A DNA stretch of 64,000 nucleotides from Malachius bipustulatus (Eukaryota > Arthropoda > Insecta > Coleoptera > Melyridae). Each line of letters starts with the position of its first letter. Position 1 is the stretch's first letter. The DNA is taken from positions 74,334,186 to 74,398,185 of the forward strand of contig OU342630.1 in the NCBI GenBank assembly GCA_910589415.1, read 5' to 3'. This document shows positions 36,098-48,011 of this stretch, piece by piece. The notes under the pieces were generated by a model that searched no databases, was not told where the DNA came from, and saw nothing but the letters and a program-made list of their open reading frames with translations. The position numbers and the translations under genes were made by a program.

Positions 36098-37630
36098 TCT
36101 CCAAAATCACGATTTTTCGATTTTCAAAACGCTCCTGTAGCTTTATCTTTCAAGATTAGTGAACGAAATTTTGGATTCTTGTAAAGCTGAGGAATGACTT
36201 TAGATTTTCGTTGAAAAAATTTCCAAAAGTCACGTTACTTCTACAGGGTGTCCTTTCAAAGTTCCAAGAATCCGGTCCTTGAGGCACGGTTTCTGGCCGC
36301 AGTTTTCAATCTAGGGGGCTGAAATTTTTGTGAGAGTAAGATGTCTCCAAGGAGTGGTCTGGTATTGCACTTGAGCAAAATCGGCCGAGCCGTTTCAAAA
36401 TGGCGACCATTTGAATTTTCGGAAAATTTACTATTTTTTGAATCACTGTATGAGCAAGATGGCAAAAAAAACTTTCACATCAATTTAACAGGATTGAAAG
36501 AAAATTAATTGAAATTTGAGTTAATGCAAAAAAATTTGAATTTTTTCCATTAATAAGCCAGTGGCGTGGGTAGGAAAAGAGTGAAAATGGCTTAATTTCT
36601 ATAACAGTTTTTGAGCACATTTTTGAAGGAATTGAACTAAAATTTTTACAGTAGACAACTATACTAATACTCTTTAATCTTCAAAAATTTCAAGGATCAA
36701 ATAAAAAAAATGGCGGAGATATTTAAATTTATTTTACATGATGTAAATTTCTCTAAAATTTTAAAAACGCTCTAGTAGCTTCATCTTTCAAGATTAGTGG
36801 AAGAAATTTTTTACTCTTGTGAAACTTTGGGATGACGTTAAATTTTCGTTGAAAAATTTTTCAAAAGTCGCGTTACTTCTACAGGGTGTCCTTTAAAATT
36901 TCGAAACATCCGGTCCTGTGGCACGGTTTTCTGGTAGCAGTTTTCAATCTAGGAGGCTGAAATTTTTATGGGAGGAAGATATTATCCACAAGTAGTGGTC
37001 TGGTATTGCATTTTTGAGCAAAATCGATCGAGCCGTTTCAAAATGGCGGCTTTTTGAATTTTAGGGAAAAAGGCTATTTTTTAGTCCCTGTATAAGCAAT
37101 ATAGAAAGAAAACTTTTCACAACAAAATAATGAGGATGACAATTAAAGGCTTGTTTAATAACTTAACGATTGAATGTAATATTCAGACCCGGGACTGCTT
37201 GATTTAAAACCAGCACCAGCACCAGACCAGCGCACCGTTTTCATCGCGCTCGGCTAGGGCGGAACCACCCATGCAGATATGACTGCTCCTGCCAACCCCA
37301 ATTGCAGAAAATAAAAACTCCTAAAAACCTGTATTAACAAGATTGGATTAAAATGATTTGAAATTTGAATTAATGCAATAAAATTTTTATTATTTTCATT
37401 AGTAAGCTAGTGGCGTGGATAAGAAAATGGTAAAAATGGCTAAATTTCTTTAATTGATTATGAGCACATTTTTGAGGGAATTTACCTGAAATTTTCGGAG
37501 TAGACAACTACACTAATAGCTTGTAACTCTCCAAAATTTAAAGAAGCAAATAAGAGAAATGGCGGAGTTTTTCGAATTTTTTTACATGATTTTTATTTCT
37601 CTAAAATTTCAAATGTTCGGTTTTCAGAAC
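36098..37630. repeat. Diverged long tandem units inside element X copy 2
   Basis: Blocks with the same order (ACGCTC-TGTAGC, CAAGATTAGTG, CTACAGGGTGTCC, GGCACGGTTT, CAGTTTTCAATCTAGG, AAATGGCG, then AGTGGCGTGG) appear from about 36098, again from about 36730, and partly from about 37590. The first corresponds to 15151-15700 in copy 1. Confidence 0.6.
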
Positions 37631-38731
37631 TCGCCTGTAACTTTTTAAAGTTAGTCAGTGGCGGGTATATAGGACAAGAGACGAAATTGTTAAATTTTGC
37701 CAATTTTTTTTTGGTTTATTATGTAAAAATCTATTTTATGGCACGCTTTCAAACGAAATGAAATGAAATTTTCACATAGTAAACCACTACGCAAATTCGA
37801 CCTGACTATTGAAAAATTCAGAAAGCCAATTTAAAAGGCGGCAAAAATTTTCATAGTTGAATCGCATAAAAATACACTGTTTCTGCGATTGATGCGCAAG
37901 AAGGTTTTTAATTTTCACTTCGGATATGAAATGTCAAACTGACAAGTAAGTCCAAAAATTAGTTTATTTAAATTTCAAAGCTACCTTCACAGTTTTAATA
38001 AATGAAATTTTTTAATTGCAAAAAAAAACAATTGCAAATATCTCAAAAACGGACGCCTCTGGGCAAATTAAACAAGTATGGCTTTTTTATTGTAAAAAGA
38101 CCGTTGATTCAGAAAAAAGTAATAAGACATCAAAAAACCTAGCCCTTACTTTTTTAAAGAGTGAAAAGTGTCAAACGACCCCTGTTTCTACGCCACTGAC
38201 TTATTGAAATAAACCGAAAATTTGTCTGATTATTGCTCTTTATAACTTGTTGTTACACACAAAAAATTGTCTCAGTTGGGTTATTGTTTCAACAAATATT
38301 AACAAAAGAGTGGTCTGTCGATCGACTCTTTAACACCCTGTATCTCATCAATAAAGCCTTTTCGAAAAAAAATTTCCTACATTTTCGTATTTTTTTAACT
38401 TTATCTACAAGTCCTCCAATTTATGGTACTCCATTTAGAAACACCTTGTATAGTAAGTAAACTTTACAAAGGTACGAGTAAACATTTTAACACGATCGGT
38501 AATTTTTAACTTTTTATATCGTGTGTGTTTCCTTAGCAGTAAGTGACATTTGCTGGTGTTCAAATAGTAAGAGATTCAACAAATGGTAAGTTAAAAAAAA
38601 ATTAAATAAAACAATAAAAATAAGAATAATTTAAAAAAATTAAAAAGAAACTAAATTTATAGAAATTTTTTTTACATAGAAATAAATTTTAATAAATATA
38701 AATTTTGCGCGAAATACCGGGACATCCTGTA

Positions 38732-39052
38732 TAAAAGGAGTTGAAATAATAAAGGATATAACAAAAATAAAGAATCTCTTCCATTAAAGTAAGATTAAAT
38801 CAATGAAAAATATCAACAATATCTCATGAAATTTTATTTCAGTTGGAAAGTTGGAATAATAAACTCGCGTTTATTTAATACAATACAATACAATACAGGA
38901 ACATATGGAAGGACTTTATTTATACTTAGAATACAACTAACACACAGTAGTTAAATGAGATGTGATTTATATAATGTACTTGTTTACTGATTAATAGAGG
39001 TGTATAATACGAGCCCTACACCATATATTGGTGAATGGGTATTTTCTGATTA
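38732..39052. other. Spacer with a retrotransposon-like 3' tail
   Basis: No gene. ACAATACAATACAATACA at about 38881-38898 resembles the (TTGTA)n tail of the retrotransposon at 42586, also followed by an AAGGACTTTATTTATAC-type segment. It is probably the last piece of a related retroelement in the same orientation. Confidence 0.4.
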
Positions 39053-40809
39053 TACAGGGTGATCCCGAAATGGCGGACACGGACAGCACCACAGCATCTA
39101 TTGTGGATTAAAGATTCTAAGTTTTATTTACTGTTTTCTCCAGTATGGCCCCCTTAAGAAGAAATGACCATTTTTGTAGAAAATAAAGTCACAACACTGC
39201 ACTGGATACCATTCTTCAGGCAGAAAAATAATGTGTAGGTCTACAATACCCAGATAGATGTTACCATGGAAACATATGAAATGGAAACACAACAAAGTTT
39301 AAAACAATAATCGTTGCGCGGACACGACATATTCGATAATATTATTATCCAAAATCTCGAATTCGAACAACGATGCCACATAGAAAAATTTTGTCGACCA
39401 CAGGGAATAGGTAAACTTCGAATGCCTGTAATTCCGTTCCCGATAATATACAGGGTGTATCTAAATAACACCGAAAATTTTAAGGGGTGTTATAAAAAAG
39501 GGGTAAATTAAGGGGTGATTCTGTGATGAAAATTAAGGGGGGTATTTGGTATAGAATTTTTCGAAAAAACTCTCCCCGAAAAAGTTACACCCCTCCGAAG
39601 AATAAAAAAAAATGGTTTTTATTTTTTATTTTCCCTGTATATTGAGCTAAAGACACGAAAATTGGTAAACATTAATTGTCAATGAAACTACATATTTTGA
39701 ATTTTTTTCAACCCTGAAGTATGCTTGGAAGGGATTGAAATAGTCAACCCCTAAGATATTTTACCATACAATTTTTTTTTTTTTAGATTAAAAATTTTTT
39801 CTAAAAAAACACGGTTGAATAGCTCAATGAATCTACAAACTTTTATATCTTCACAAGTTGTTTCGAAAACTTGAGCATTTACGAGAAAAAAAAATAAATG
39901 AAATATGCATTTTCACAAAGATGAGCTAACGCGAGGATATTTTGCCTTAAGGTCTAGTGGTCTGTCTTTTGCAGTGATATTCATAAAAACAATAATACTG
40001 ATAGCATTATTATTGTATTGTTGACCTTCGACAGTTTCTTTTTTCATTCTTTGTTTACTATTGTTTTAGTTGTAATAATCTTTGCCTAATTTTTTGGTTG
40101 GCTATTATTGTTCAATAAAACACTATTTATAACATGAGCTTGCCATACATTTATTTTTTTCACTTAAGTGCGCATGGTTCAGAAAAAACTTATGGAGATA
40201 AAAAAGTTTGTAGATTAATTGAGCTATTCAGTCGTGTTTTTTTTTAAGAAAAATTTTAATCTAAAAAAATTGTAAGGTAAAATATCTTAGGGGTTGACTA
40301 TTTCAATCCCTTCTAAGCATACTTCAGGGTTGAAAAAAATTCAAAATATGTAGTTTCATTGACAATTAATATTTACCAATTTTCGTGTCTTTAGCTTGAT
40401 ATACAGGGAAAATAAAAAATAAAAACAATTTTTTTTCAAATTCTTCGGAGGGGTGTAACTTTTTCGGGGAGAGTTTTTTCGAAAAATTCTATACCAAATA
40501 CCCCCCTTAATTTTCATCACAGAATCACCCCTTAATTTTTTTCGGTGTTATTTAGATACACCCTGTATATATCGGGATAATAAAATAATAAAAAGCAAAC
40601 ACTATCGCTATAGTTATGTCAAATCATGTGTTTTGCCAGTGGAGGTTGTTTAAATTTGACCGCCATTTCGATTTAAAGTTTAGAAAAAGGACACCCTATA
40701 TCTCGGTAACGAAGCCGAGGAACACATTTTTGTTTTAAATTTACAGTCTTTCTGAACATCCTCTACAACACCCTGTATTCCGTGTCCGCCATTTCGGGAT
40801 CAGCCAGTA
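39053..40809. mobile_element. Fold-back element with a second one nested inside
   Basis: It begins TACAGGGTGATCCCGAAATG and ends with the complement (CATTTCGGGATCAGCCAGTA, terminal part mutated). The arms are interrupted by another complete fold-back element at 39449-40567. Non-coding. Confidence 0.85.
39449..40567. mobile_element. Nested fold-back element
   Basis: TACAGGGTGTATCTAAATAA at the left and its complement ending at 40567 bound arms of several hundred bp that are near-perfect inverted copies (for example AAAACTCTCCCCGAAAAAG and its complement). No coding capacity. Confidence 0.88.
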
Positions 40810-40977
40810 TATATACAGGGTGTATTGTAACGTCCGCATAATATTAGCACCACGCGATTCTACATCAAAAACAGAACCAAAAGTCCTCAACAGTTTTTTC
40901 TTGATGTACACAGATTTTAAGATATGGACAATTTAACGTTCTTAAATTTTGCAACACTGGCGCTGGTATAAAAATTA

Positions 40978-42102
40978 CGCCGGCTCCACACATTGGGGCC
41001 AATATTGGCGCCAATAACATTCACCCAATGTGTGGATCGGGAATTTAGTGTTGGCGGCAATGTTCGCGCCAACGTTGGACGGTACCCGTTTTGTGTCGGT
41101 TTTTCGAAGACACATCAAAGAGATTTCTCCCAATGTTGGCGTTGCCGGCCACACATTGGTCGTTTAAAACGCCGCTTATCTTATCTTATCTATAATATTA
41201 AGACTCGAAATTACAGAAATCAAGCGACAAGTATTTTTTTTAAGGATCCATAATAAAGAAAAATAATAATTAAGACTGCTAACTGGGGACATATGAAATA
41301 ATAATAATTACAGTCAACGTGCGTGTAAGGTTTAGAAATTATCGCGGAAATGATCTTCTAATCTAAAGTTATCTCATTTCTCAGTCGGCCTGTCTAGTGT
41401 GTACACGTAAGCATCTTGTCTTTCTATAAAATAATGGCCCGCAGGAAGTATGGTCTAATGAAACCGTTCTAGAGTTTTTGGAGCTCTATCAAGCCGAACC
41501 AGTTTTATGGAACCCAATAGCTAAACAATAACATAAAAATAGAAATGCTATTGCTGATGCATGGTAACGTATCCAGATCAGTCTGGATCTGAAACATGCA
41601 GTGGCCGATTTGAAAAAAAAAACGAGAATCTTTAATGACCACTTATAGGCTGTACAAAAAGAAAATTAAAGACTCAACTCGTTCCGGAGCATCCAGAGAC
41701 GAAATATATAAGACAACTTTGGTTTGCTTACGAATTTATGGATAGTTTTCTTGGACCAGTTTATAACAAAATGAATACCTATTCAATAAACAGAGAGGTA
41801 TAAGTAATTTTTTTTTTTTTTTTAATAATTTATTAATTATTCATTTCCTATTAGTAAACAGTTTTACATCTTCTTCTGCGCGGACGTTTTTTTTGTGTTT
41901 GCAATAAAATATTATAATAGGCAGTGCTTAGTACAGTAAACGCACCCACGGTACTTTTATGTCCGACATGTTCACGTTGGCTCTACTTGGGAGTAACTGA
42001 GTTTGGCGCCAATCACTACCAATGTGAGGATGTTCTACAAAAATATCGCTAATCACGGGCCAACATTGGTGCCAACACTGGCCCCCATGTGTGGAGCCGG
42101 CC
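40978..42102. mobile_element. PIF/Harbinger-like DNA transposon, defective
   Basis: The ends are inverted copies (GCCGGCTCCACACATTGG at the left, ATGTGTGGAGCCGGCC at the right), flanked by TTA at 40975-40977 and 42103-42105, the 3-bp target duplication of this superfamily. Subterminal repeats of CCAATGTT/AACATTGG type are abundant. It contains a broken MADF (Myb/SANT-like) gene, the second protein of Harbinger elements. No nuclease ORF is visible. Confidence 0.75.
41434..41804 (+). pseudogene. MADF-domain (Harbinger accessory) gene, frameshifted
   Basis: The ATG at 41434 starts MARRKY. After a frameshift come NETVLEFLELYQAEPVLWNP, a stop, KNRNAIADAW, another stop, then KDSTRSGASRDEIYK and, after a second frameshift, WFAYEFMDSFLGPVYN, ending at a stop near 41804. 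The series matches the MADF domain (an entry block with E-x-x-PxLW, a central NR-AW block, and a C-terminal W-x-YE-M-FL block). It is clearly non-functional. Confidence 0.72.
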
Positions 42103-42585
42103 TTAAGATAACTTATTAGACGTGAAGTCACCTCACTGGTATAGTGTGCCGTTGCTATGTAATCGAAAAAAGGTGCAACAAGACAAATGTCATGCTGCGA
42201 CGTGTCAATGTTGCAATTTTTTTAAGATTTTTTATTTTTTCAATTTTTTATTCAACAATTAAAACGCGCAGTTGCAATATTGATTGGAAGTATTGGAACT
42301 CAGGAAATCAAATAATTCCTAGTTTTGAAATGTTAATTAAAACCATTTTTACCAAAAAAAATCTAAAAGTTTGGATAATTTGGCTATTTTACTTCTTACT
42401 TAAGAATTTTTTAATAATATTAAGCAATATTTTTGAGTATTAAAAAACTTCAAATTTAAACTACAATGGTCGATAACTTCGTTATTTGAGGTCTAAGAGC
42501 TAAACGGTATTGAAACTTTATGTTCTGTTTTTGATGTAGAATCACGTGGTGCTAATATTATGCGGACGTTACAATACACCCTGTA

Positions 42586-44145
42586 TACAATACAATACAA
42601 TACAATACAAATTCCTTTATTGTACATACTTGAATTACAACATTCATTGCTTAGTACACAGCGTTATTACAGAAATCAAAAAAAAAATACAAAGACAAAA
42701 AAAAACGCACATCAAGTCAAACACATAAACACATAACACCGGCAACAATGAGAGTCGAGGCGCCATGCAGAGACACTAAAGACATCAGGTCTCAATTATT
42801 GAGGTATGGTTCCAACTATATGATAAGGATGGATCAAAGCTGAGGGTTTTAGGTATTTTAATATCAGTCTGTAGGTAGGGATGGGGGGTGGAAGGACAGT
42901 ATATCAGAGCAGGTAGTGTATGGTTCCAACTCCGTGAGACGGTTCCGGAGATATGCCCTGTACGCTGAGAACCCACCAGTTGCAAGATCTATTTTGAACT
43001 GGTCCAGGTATTTGATAGATGCGTACGTGAATGTTCTTTCTAAAGACGATAGATGGTGTGTAGGAGGTTGGAACAAATTGAACCTGGTACTGTAGTGATA
43101 GATGAATCGAAAAGGTAAAAGTTTATCCTTATTTTTGTGGATCAGTTTGAGTAGAGCGAAGAGAAGAGAAGCTGCACGGACAATCCTGCCAGGATCCTAA
43201 TCGCTCTCTTTTGAAGAAGAAAAATCCTTCGGAGAGGTCTCTCAGATCCACCCCAGACGGCCAGCCCATAGGTCACGTGGCTGATCAAATGCCCATAATA
43301 AGCATAGAGAAGATCCTCATGTGACACCGTGTGCCGAAGGCGTATGAGAAGGAAGCAGACACTAGCAAGGCGACGGCATAAATGATAAGCCTAAAAACTT
43401 TACGACACCCTTCGGCTCGATCCAGGCACCGTCGATGGGAATGGAGGGTAAAGGGGGAAGACATGAACGGCTAGATTGAAAATCAATCATCTCAGTTTTC
43501 TCCAAGTTGAGTTTTAGTTTATTGCCCCTGAGCCATAAAGATGCTGTTTTCAATGGAAATTCTACCAGACTAGGAAGAGCGCCTGGTTTTATCCTAATGA
43601 GAATTGTTGTATCATCAGCATAGTTAACACAGAGTGAATTAGGGGAGGTAATTTTGGGTCCAGGTCGTTAATGAAGATAAAGGAAAAGAAGTGGACCGAG
43701 AACAATACCCTGTGGCACCCCAGAGGAGATTTGACCAAAGGTGATCACACAGCTCGGCCATCAGACCCAGTAATCTGAACCGCCTGTGCATGTTCTTCCC
43801 TGTAGGTAGTTGGTAAACCAATAAAGGGGCTATGCACGAACTCCGACATTCTCCAGTTTCCGAAGGAGGCGCTGGTGGCACACACTGTTGAAGGCCTTGG
43901 AGAGATCCAAAAGCCACCCCACAGTGCGCATTCCCTCCTCCAAACTGATCTGTTTTTAAGAAAAACATGCTGGGAGCGGGAAAGGATCTCTGTCTTGTCT
44001 AGGAAGTCAAAAAGAGACGAGACAAGGGATTCAAGAATTTTATCAAATACCGATAGCAGACTAATAGGTCGGTAGTTTTCAGGATTTTTGACGCCACCCT
44101 TTGTTATTAAAAGGTGATCAGTGATAAGTATTTCCAATGTGGAAG
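42586..44145 (-). pseudogene. 5'-truncated non-LTR retrotransposon (jockey/CR1-like reverse transcriptase)
   Basis: On the minus strand, reverse-transcriptase motifs occur in order: NPENYRPISLLSVFDKILES (about 44100-44040), then GVPQGIVLGPLLF (about 43715-43675), YADDTTILIR (about 43625-43595), and a C-terminal thumb-like part with YGHLISHVTYGLAVWG and LQKRAIRILAG (about 43300-43190). Frames change several times. The 3' end is a (TTGTA)n tail at 42586-42611. The 5' part is missing. A shorter copy of the same segment (about 51306-51480) accompanies the second UGT duplicon, so this insertion predates the UGT duplication. Confidence 0.8.
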
Positions 44146-44155
44146 CAAGGACCTA

Positions 44156-44161
44156 TTTATT
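44156..44161 (-). terminator. Polyadenylation signal overlapping the end of UGT copy 1
   Basis: The minus strand reads GAGTAAATAAATAGG, with AATAAA immediately after or overlapping the stop codon. Copy 2 has the same arrangement at about 51659-51664. Confidence 0.5.
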
Positions 44162-46052
44162 TACTCATTCTTCTCTTTTGATCTCTTGAATCCAATTACA
44201 AAGCACTTAACCAGAAACTTAACCAGAAATTTTATAAAAAAATACAAAAGACAAAAAATAAGCATAACCATAAAAAATAGAAATGCAATGACATCTAATA
44301 AGAAAAACTGATACAGTGGAATATTTTGGCTAGGATTCTTTAGATGTTCTGCTCCTTTATTTCTGATAACATATTCAGTCCACCAGACTGCCTCGTCGAT
44401 TCCAGTCATTGGTCTATCGTGCAAAAGTTTGCCCATTTTTATAGAATTTTCCTTATATCTATAAATAATAAATTGATAGAATAGAAATTAGCTCCCTTTG
44501 AGTTTCCCTAATATAAAAAACTTCGAGGACTTACTTGGGATTATTGATGACCTCCTTAATGCCCTCCGTTAAACTTTCCTTACTTATATTATCTTTATTT
44601 AATTCAATTCCAACGCCTCGTTTAACTATCCTTTTAACATAATAATGTTGATCGCCAGAGAATGGAATTCCAAGAACTGGAACCCCGAAAGTAAGAGCTT
44701 CTTCTAAAGATTGTAGACCGCCTTGAGTTATAAAAAGTTTAATGTTGGGGTGTCCTAGAATTTCAAACCTATTATGTTATTTAATTATTATTATTAAAAA
44801 TAATTATTGTGAACTAATTGCGGCTTTTCACTCATCAGTAGACTGTGATGAAACTTACTTAAAATGTCCTGTTGGGGAAACCATTTCTTTACTTTTATAT
44901 TTGAAGGTATGTCACAATAAGACATTTCGTGGACATCACATTTCCACAAAACCTTATACGGAAGCTCTTTGAAAGTCCATAATATTTTCAATACCGTAAT
45001 ACCGCATGAAAAAGGACACTTCACATTCGTTCCTAAACTGAAGTAAATCACGCCATCCGTCGCTTCATCAAGAAAATTTTTAAGTTCCTATAAATAATAA
45101 TGGTAAGACTTTAATAACGATGAATGAGTAATTTAGGAAAGTTAAATATGTGTAATCGTACCTCAGGAAGATTCTTGGGAGGTTGTATGTGAATACCATC
45201 CCCAATTGATATCGTATTTGGATTCAGTGGTCGTATCAACGTCAAAACAGGATTTGTATTGGTAAATAGCATACTCATATTCTTATGTAAATCTCGAATT
45301 GGTGGTAATTCGGGACCAAAATATTTATGAAGTATTGTCTGAATGTCACTATAGAAATAATTAGTTTCTAAATAAACTACATAGATTGAAGTAATGACCG
45401 TTTGGATTACTCTGTCTTTGAAGGATAAATTTTCTAAATCATCATAAGGAAGAGTAATGTCGGGAAACAATACGGGATGTATTGGATTATTTAAATCATA
45501 ATGGATAGTAAATGGAGGATCTAGGGATGTTATCCCTATAGAAGGGCATTTAAAATGCCAGGCCAAAGGAACACACAAAGGAAATATATCTTCAAATATT
45601 ACGAGATCAAAATGTACACTTTCGTTGTGGATAAGATTTTGTATAGAAGGAGTCTGGTATAAAACATCAACACTTTCCTTGAATACATTCTTAAGAATTT
45701 TACTAGTTTTAAAAATATTTGTGTTTTTATTGTTAATTAGTTCAAAAACTTTAGACTTTTTGAAACCCTTTGCTGTCTCACTGATATCAATATATTTCGG
45801 ATTTTCTGATGATTTATTTACTGGGAGAGTAGTTGCAACTGTAACTTGATGGCCTCTTGAAGACAATTTTTCCCATAACGGCATAAAAGTTGCTTGATGG
45901 GCATAAAACGGAGAAGGTATAATACCAAGTATGTTAGCACTGTTTGCCTCTTCTATATAAGATGAAAAACTCGTTACCAACAAAATAACCACACAATATT
46001 TACACCTATCACACATTTTCATTAAACACGTTCTACTTCTAGATGAAAACAA
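44161..46052 (-). CDS. UGT: UDP-glycosyltransferase, copy 1 (four exons, about 535 aa)
   Basis: Exons 46052-45162 (likely start at 46022), 45087-44859, 44754-44535 and 44458-44161 join in frame with GT-AG borders. It conjugates lipophilic substrates with a sugar from UDP-sugar in the ER lumen. Seen: a signal peptide (CVVILLVTSFSSYIEEANS), a catalytic-type His42 in PSPFYAHQA, and an acidic partner in FDLVIFED. The donor-binding signature runs from WFPQQDIL through FITQGGLQS to VPVLGIPFSGDQ. A C-terminal membrane helix (LLDVIAFLFFMVMLIF) is followed by a basic tail ending KEKNE, an ER-retention-type KxKxx. The start at 46022 (MKMCD) is preferred because copy 2 starts there. Length is normal for the family. 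The upstream AT-rich region is shared with copy 2. I see no defect. Confidence 0.93.
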
Positions 46053-46674
46053 AATGTCCTTAATAAATGCCCTAATAAGTATACATACCTACGTACCTAG
46101 CTATAGTAACTATTAGATGATAAGATAATGAAAGGATAATTATTGAGTAGATGTTTTAGTCATTTCAGCTAAACATTCGCTATTTTAAACTGCACAGTGA
46201 TGAATCAGCAATCAATGATTCTCGAAGTAAGCTGCTAACATTGGACCCTATTCAACTTTGTTGTATCTATGGTTACCTAGCATATCGCGCCAGTCAAAAT
46301 CAATACCCAGGCCTGTATTCACAAAGCGTTTCTGTCCTGTAACATCTCGAAAATAATTAAATAAATGGGATGGAGATATGCAGTTTTTATGCGTTAGAGT
46401 GAAATGGGTATAATTGATTACGTAATTATTTAGGAAATTATCGTTTGTGAATACGGGTGCTACAGTATCGATAACAATACTCCAATACCTCGCGCTAATT
46501 CGACATTAAAGAATATAAATGTATATCTTCACCGCCAGATTATCAAGGGTAAGAGTCTATAATATAGGTCTATATAGGTACCTATATGATATAAAAAAAA
46601 ATTGGTTACTTAGGGTGGGATTACCAAGAGCGCAAAAAAAGGTAGACAAAACGATTCTTGTCAAAAATGGATTA

Positions 46675-47317
46675 TACAGGGTGTCCCGTATCGTTATGTT
46701 CAAAATTCTTGAGCATATAGTAGGCTTAATTTTGAGCCCAAAACACCCAAAAGTGACAGGTCTATCTTTATTCGTTACGAAGTTACAGGCCTAAGAAAAT
46801 TATGACTAGTAAATAACAAAATTCAACTTTGTAAGCCACACAAATTGCCACACATGAGTAAACGTCACCGAAATAAACATTAGTAGAGGTTCCCCTGCTC
46901 ATACGAAATGGCATTATGATTCAAATAGATACGGCACCAACATATTTCGGAATTGGTGTTTGTAACTAAATACCAGAGAGAAATTTATTATTTGATCGTA
47001 TTCGGCAAGCTGGTCAAGAGATAGGTACGCGAAAAAGACGAGAAAACTGTTACTTTTGCAATAGGCCTCCGAGCACAAGCTTGTATTCAGCAAGGAATAG
47101 GACATTTTTAACACATGATAAACTAAAGATTTGGTCAATAAAATAAGTTTTATGTGGTTTTCAAAGTTAAATCTGGCAATTACTAGACATTATTTTCTTA
47201 GGCCTGTAACTTCTTAACGATTGCCGATAGACCTGCCACTTTTAGGTTTTTTAGGCTTAGAAATAAGCCTACTATATGCTCACAAAATTTGAACATAACG
47301 ATACGGGACACCCTGTA
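46675..47317. mobile_element. Fold-back MITE (GTGTCCCGTATCG family), copy A
   Basis: It begins TACAGGGTGTCCCGTATCGT and ends in the complement, with arms of about 150 bp. It lies in unit 1 only: unit 2 reads straight through the site at about 54065-54075 (GGATTATAGAG). A second copy is at 49580-50269. Confidence 0.87.
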
Positions 47318-47389
47318 TAGAGAAACAATTTATTAAGAGTGTAGAAAACGCGGGACTACCGAGTATGCAAGATTATCGTAGAGCTATTA

Positions 47390-48011
47390 TACAGGCTGCT
47401 TCATCAGCAGACCGACATAGCAGCTTAAGGGTAGATATAGTTTTTCAAGGCGATTCGGATCTGGTTTTTAAATTTTTCTGATGTCCTTCGCTTCAATGTT
47501 ACAGGGTGATTCATGCATTTTGCAGAAATTTTTGATGAGCAGTATCTTTTGAACGAATTCATGGATTTTAATGATTCTCGATTTTATTTGATTCTCGATT
47601 CAGTTTAACGGTGTCAAGTAATTTTCTTTATAGCAATTGTAGCATTTTTCAAGTAGTTTTAGAAAATGGTACTATTGGTACTAAACTTTGAAGAAAATCC
47701 ATATAGGATGAACTTTTTAATAAAACCGATAGTACCTGAAAAATTAAGTACGGCCCTGCAGTTTTCGAATCCGCGAAAAATGCGATGTATTAAGTAAGTG
47801 TCATTGGTAGAGCATAATCTACCAAATTTCATTAACTTCCATCAATTCGTTCAAAAGATACTGCCCATAAAAAATTTCTGCAAAATTCATGAATCATCCG
47901 GTAACATTGAAACGAAGGGCATCAGAAAAATTTCAAAACCAGATCCTGACTCGCCTTGAAAAACTACACCTACCCTTAACCTATGTCGGTCTGCTGATGA
48001 AACACCCTGTA
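47390..48011. mobile_element. Fold-back element shared by both duplicons
   Basis: The left end TACAGGCTGCTTCATCAGCA and the right end TGCTGATGAAACACCCTGTA are inverted copies, and inner blocks such as AAGGCGATTCGGATCTGG match. A diverged, partly deleted version lies at about 54137-54560 in unit 2, so the insertion is older than the duplication. Confidence 0.8.

Larger units (their letters stand above)
17925..37909. mobile_element. Element X, copy 2, carrying the satellite array
   Basis: The left 135 bp (17925-18059) match copy 1 almost base for base up to the TA tract. The right part resumes at 36098 with CTCCAAAATCACG, as in copy 1 at 15151, and ends with the same GATTGATGCGCAAGAAGG tail at about 37888-37905. 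Without the array the element would be about 2 kb. Its right part holds diverged tandem units of roughly 0.7-0.8 kb (from about 36098, about 36720 and about 37590); the first two each contain a CTACAGGGTGTCCTTT block. Confidence 0.6.
17291..38450. mobile_element. Mariner-like fold-back element split by element X and the satellite
   Basis: The arms 17291-17710 and 38031-38450 are nearly perfect inverted copies of 420 bp with no net length change (coordinate sums stay at 55741). They begin TACAAGGTGTTTCTAAATGG and include the box GCCAGTGGCGTAGAA. Between the left arm and element X is the tail of a transposase gene (17767-17835). The original element was therefore about 1-2 kb, and the present 21-kb span results from later insertion. 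Confidence 0.85.
17170..38731. mobile_element. Outermost diverged inverted repeat of the nested complex
   Basis: TACAGGTGTCCCAGTTTTTT at 17170 faces the complement of a TACAGGATGTCCCGGTATTT end at 38731. Several further blocks, such as the TTTCTATAAA segment, match in inverted order up to about 17285 and 38640. The similarity is weaker than in the inner arms, as expected for an older element into which the next one inserted. Confidence 0.55.
40814..42585. mobile_element. Fold-back element containing a Harbinger-like insertion
   Basis: TACAGGGTGTATTGTAACGT at 40814 is matched by ACGTTACAATACACCCTGTA ending at 42585, with arms of about 150 bp. It sits 4 bp from the preceding fold-back element. 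A TTA-flanked element (40978-42102) is inserted in it. Confidence 0.85.

Noticed and set aside
44700..44740. Loss of the histidine in the UGT signature (TQGG instead of THGG)
   Set aside because: Glutamine at this place is common in insect UGTs and occurs in both copies; it is not a defect.
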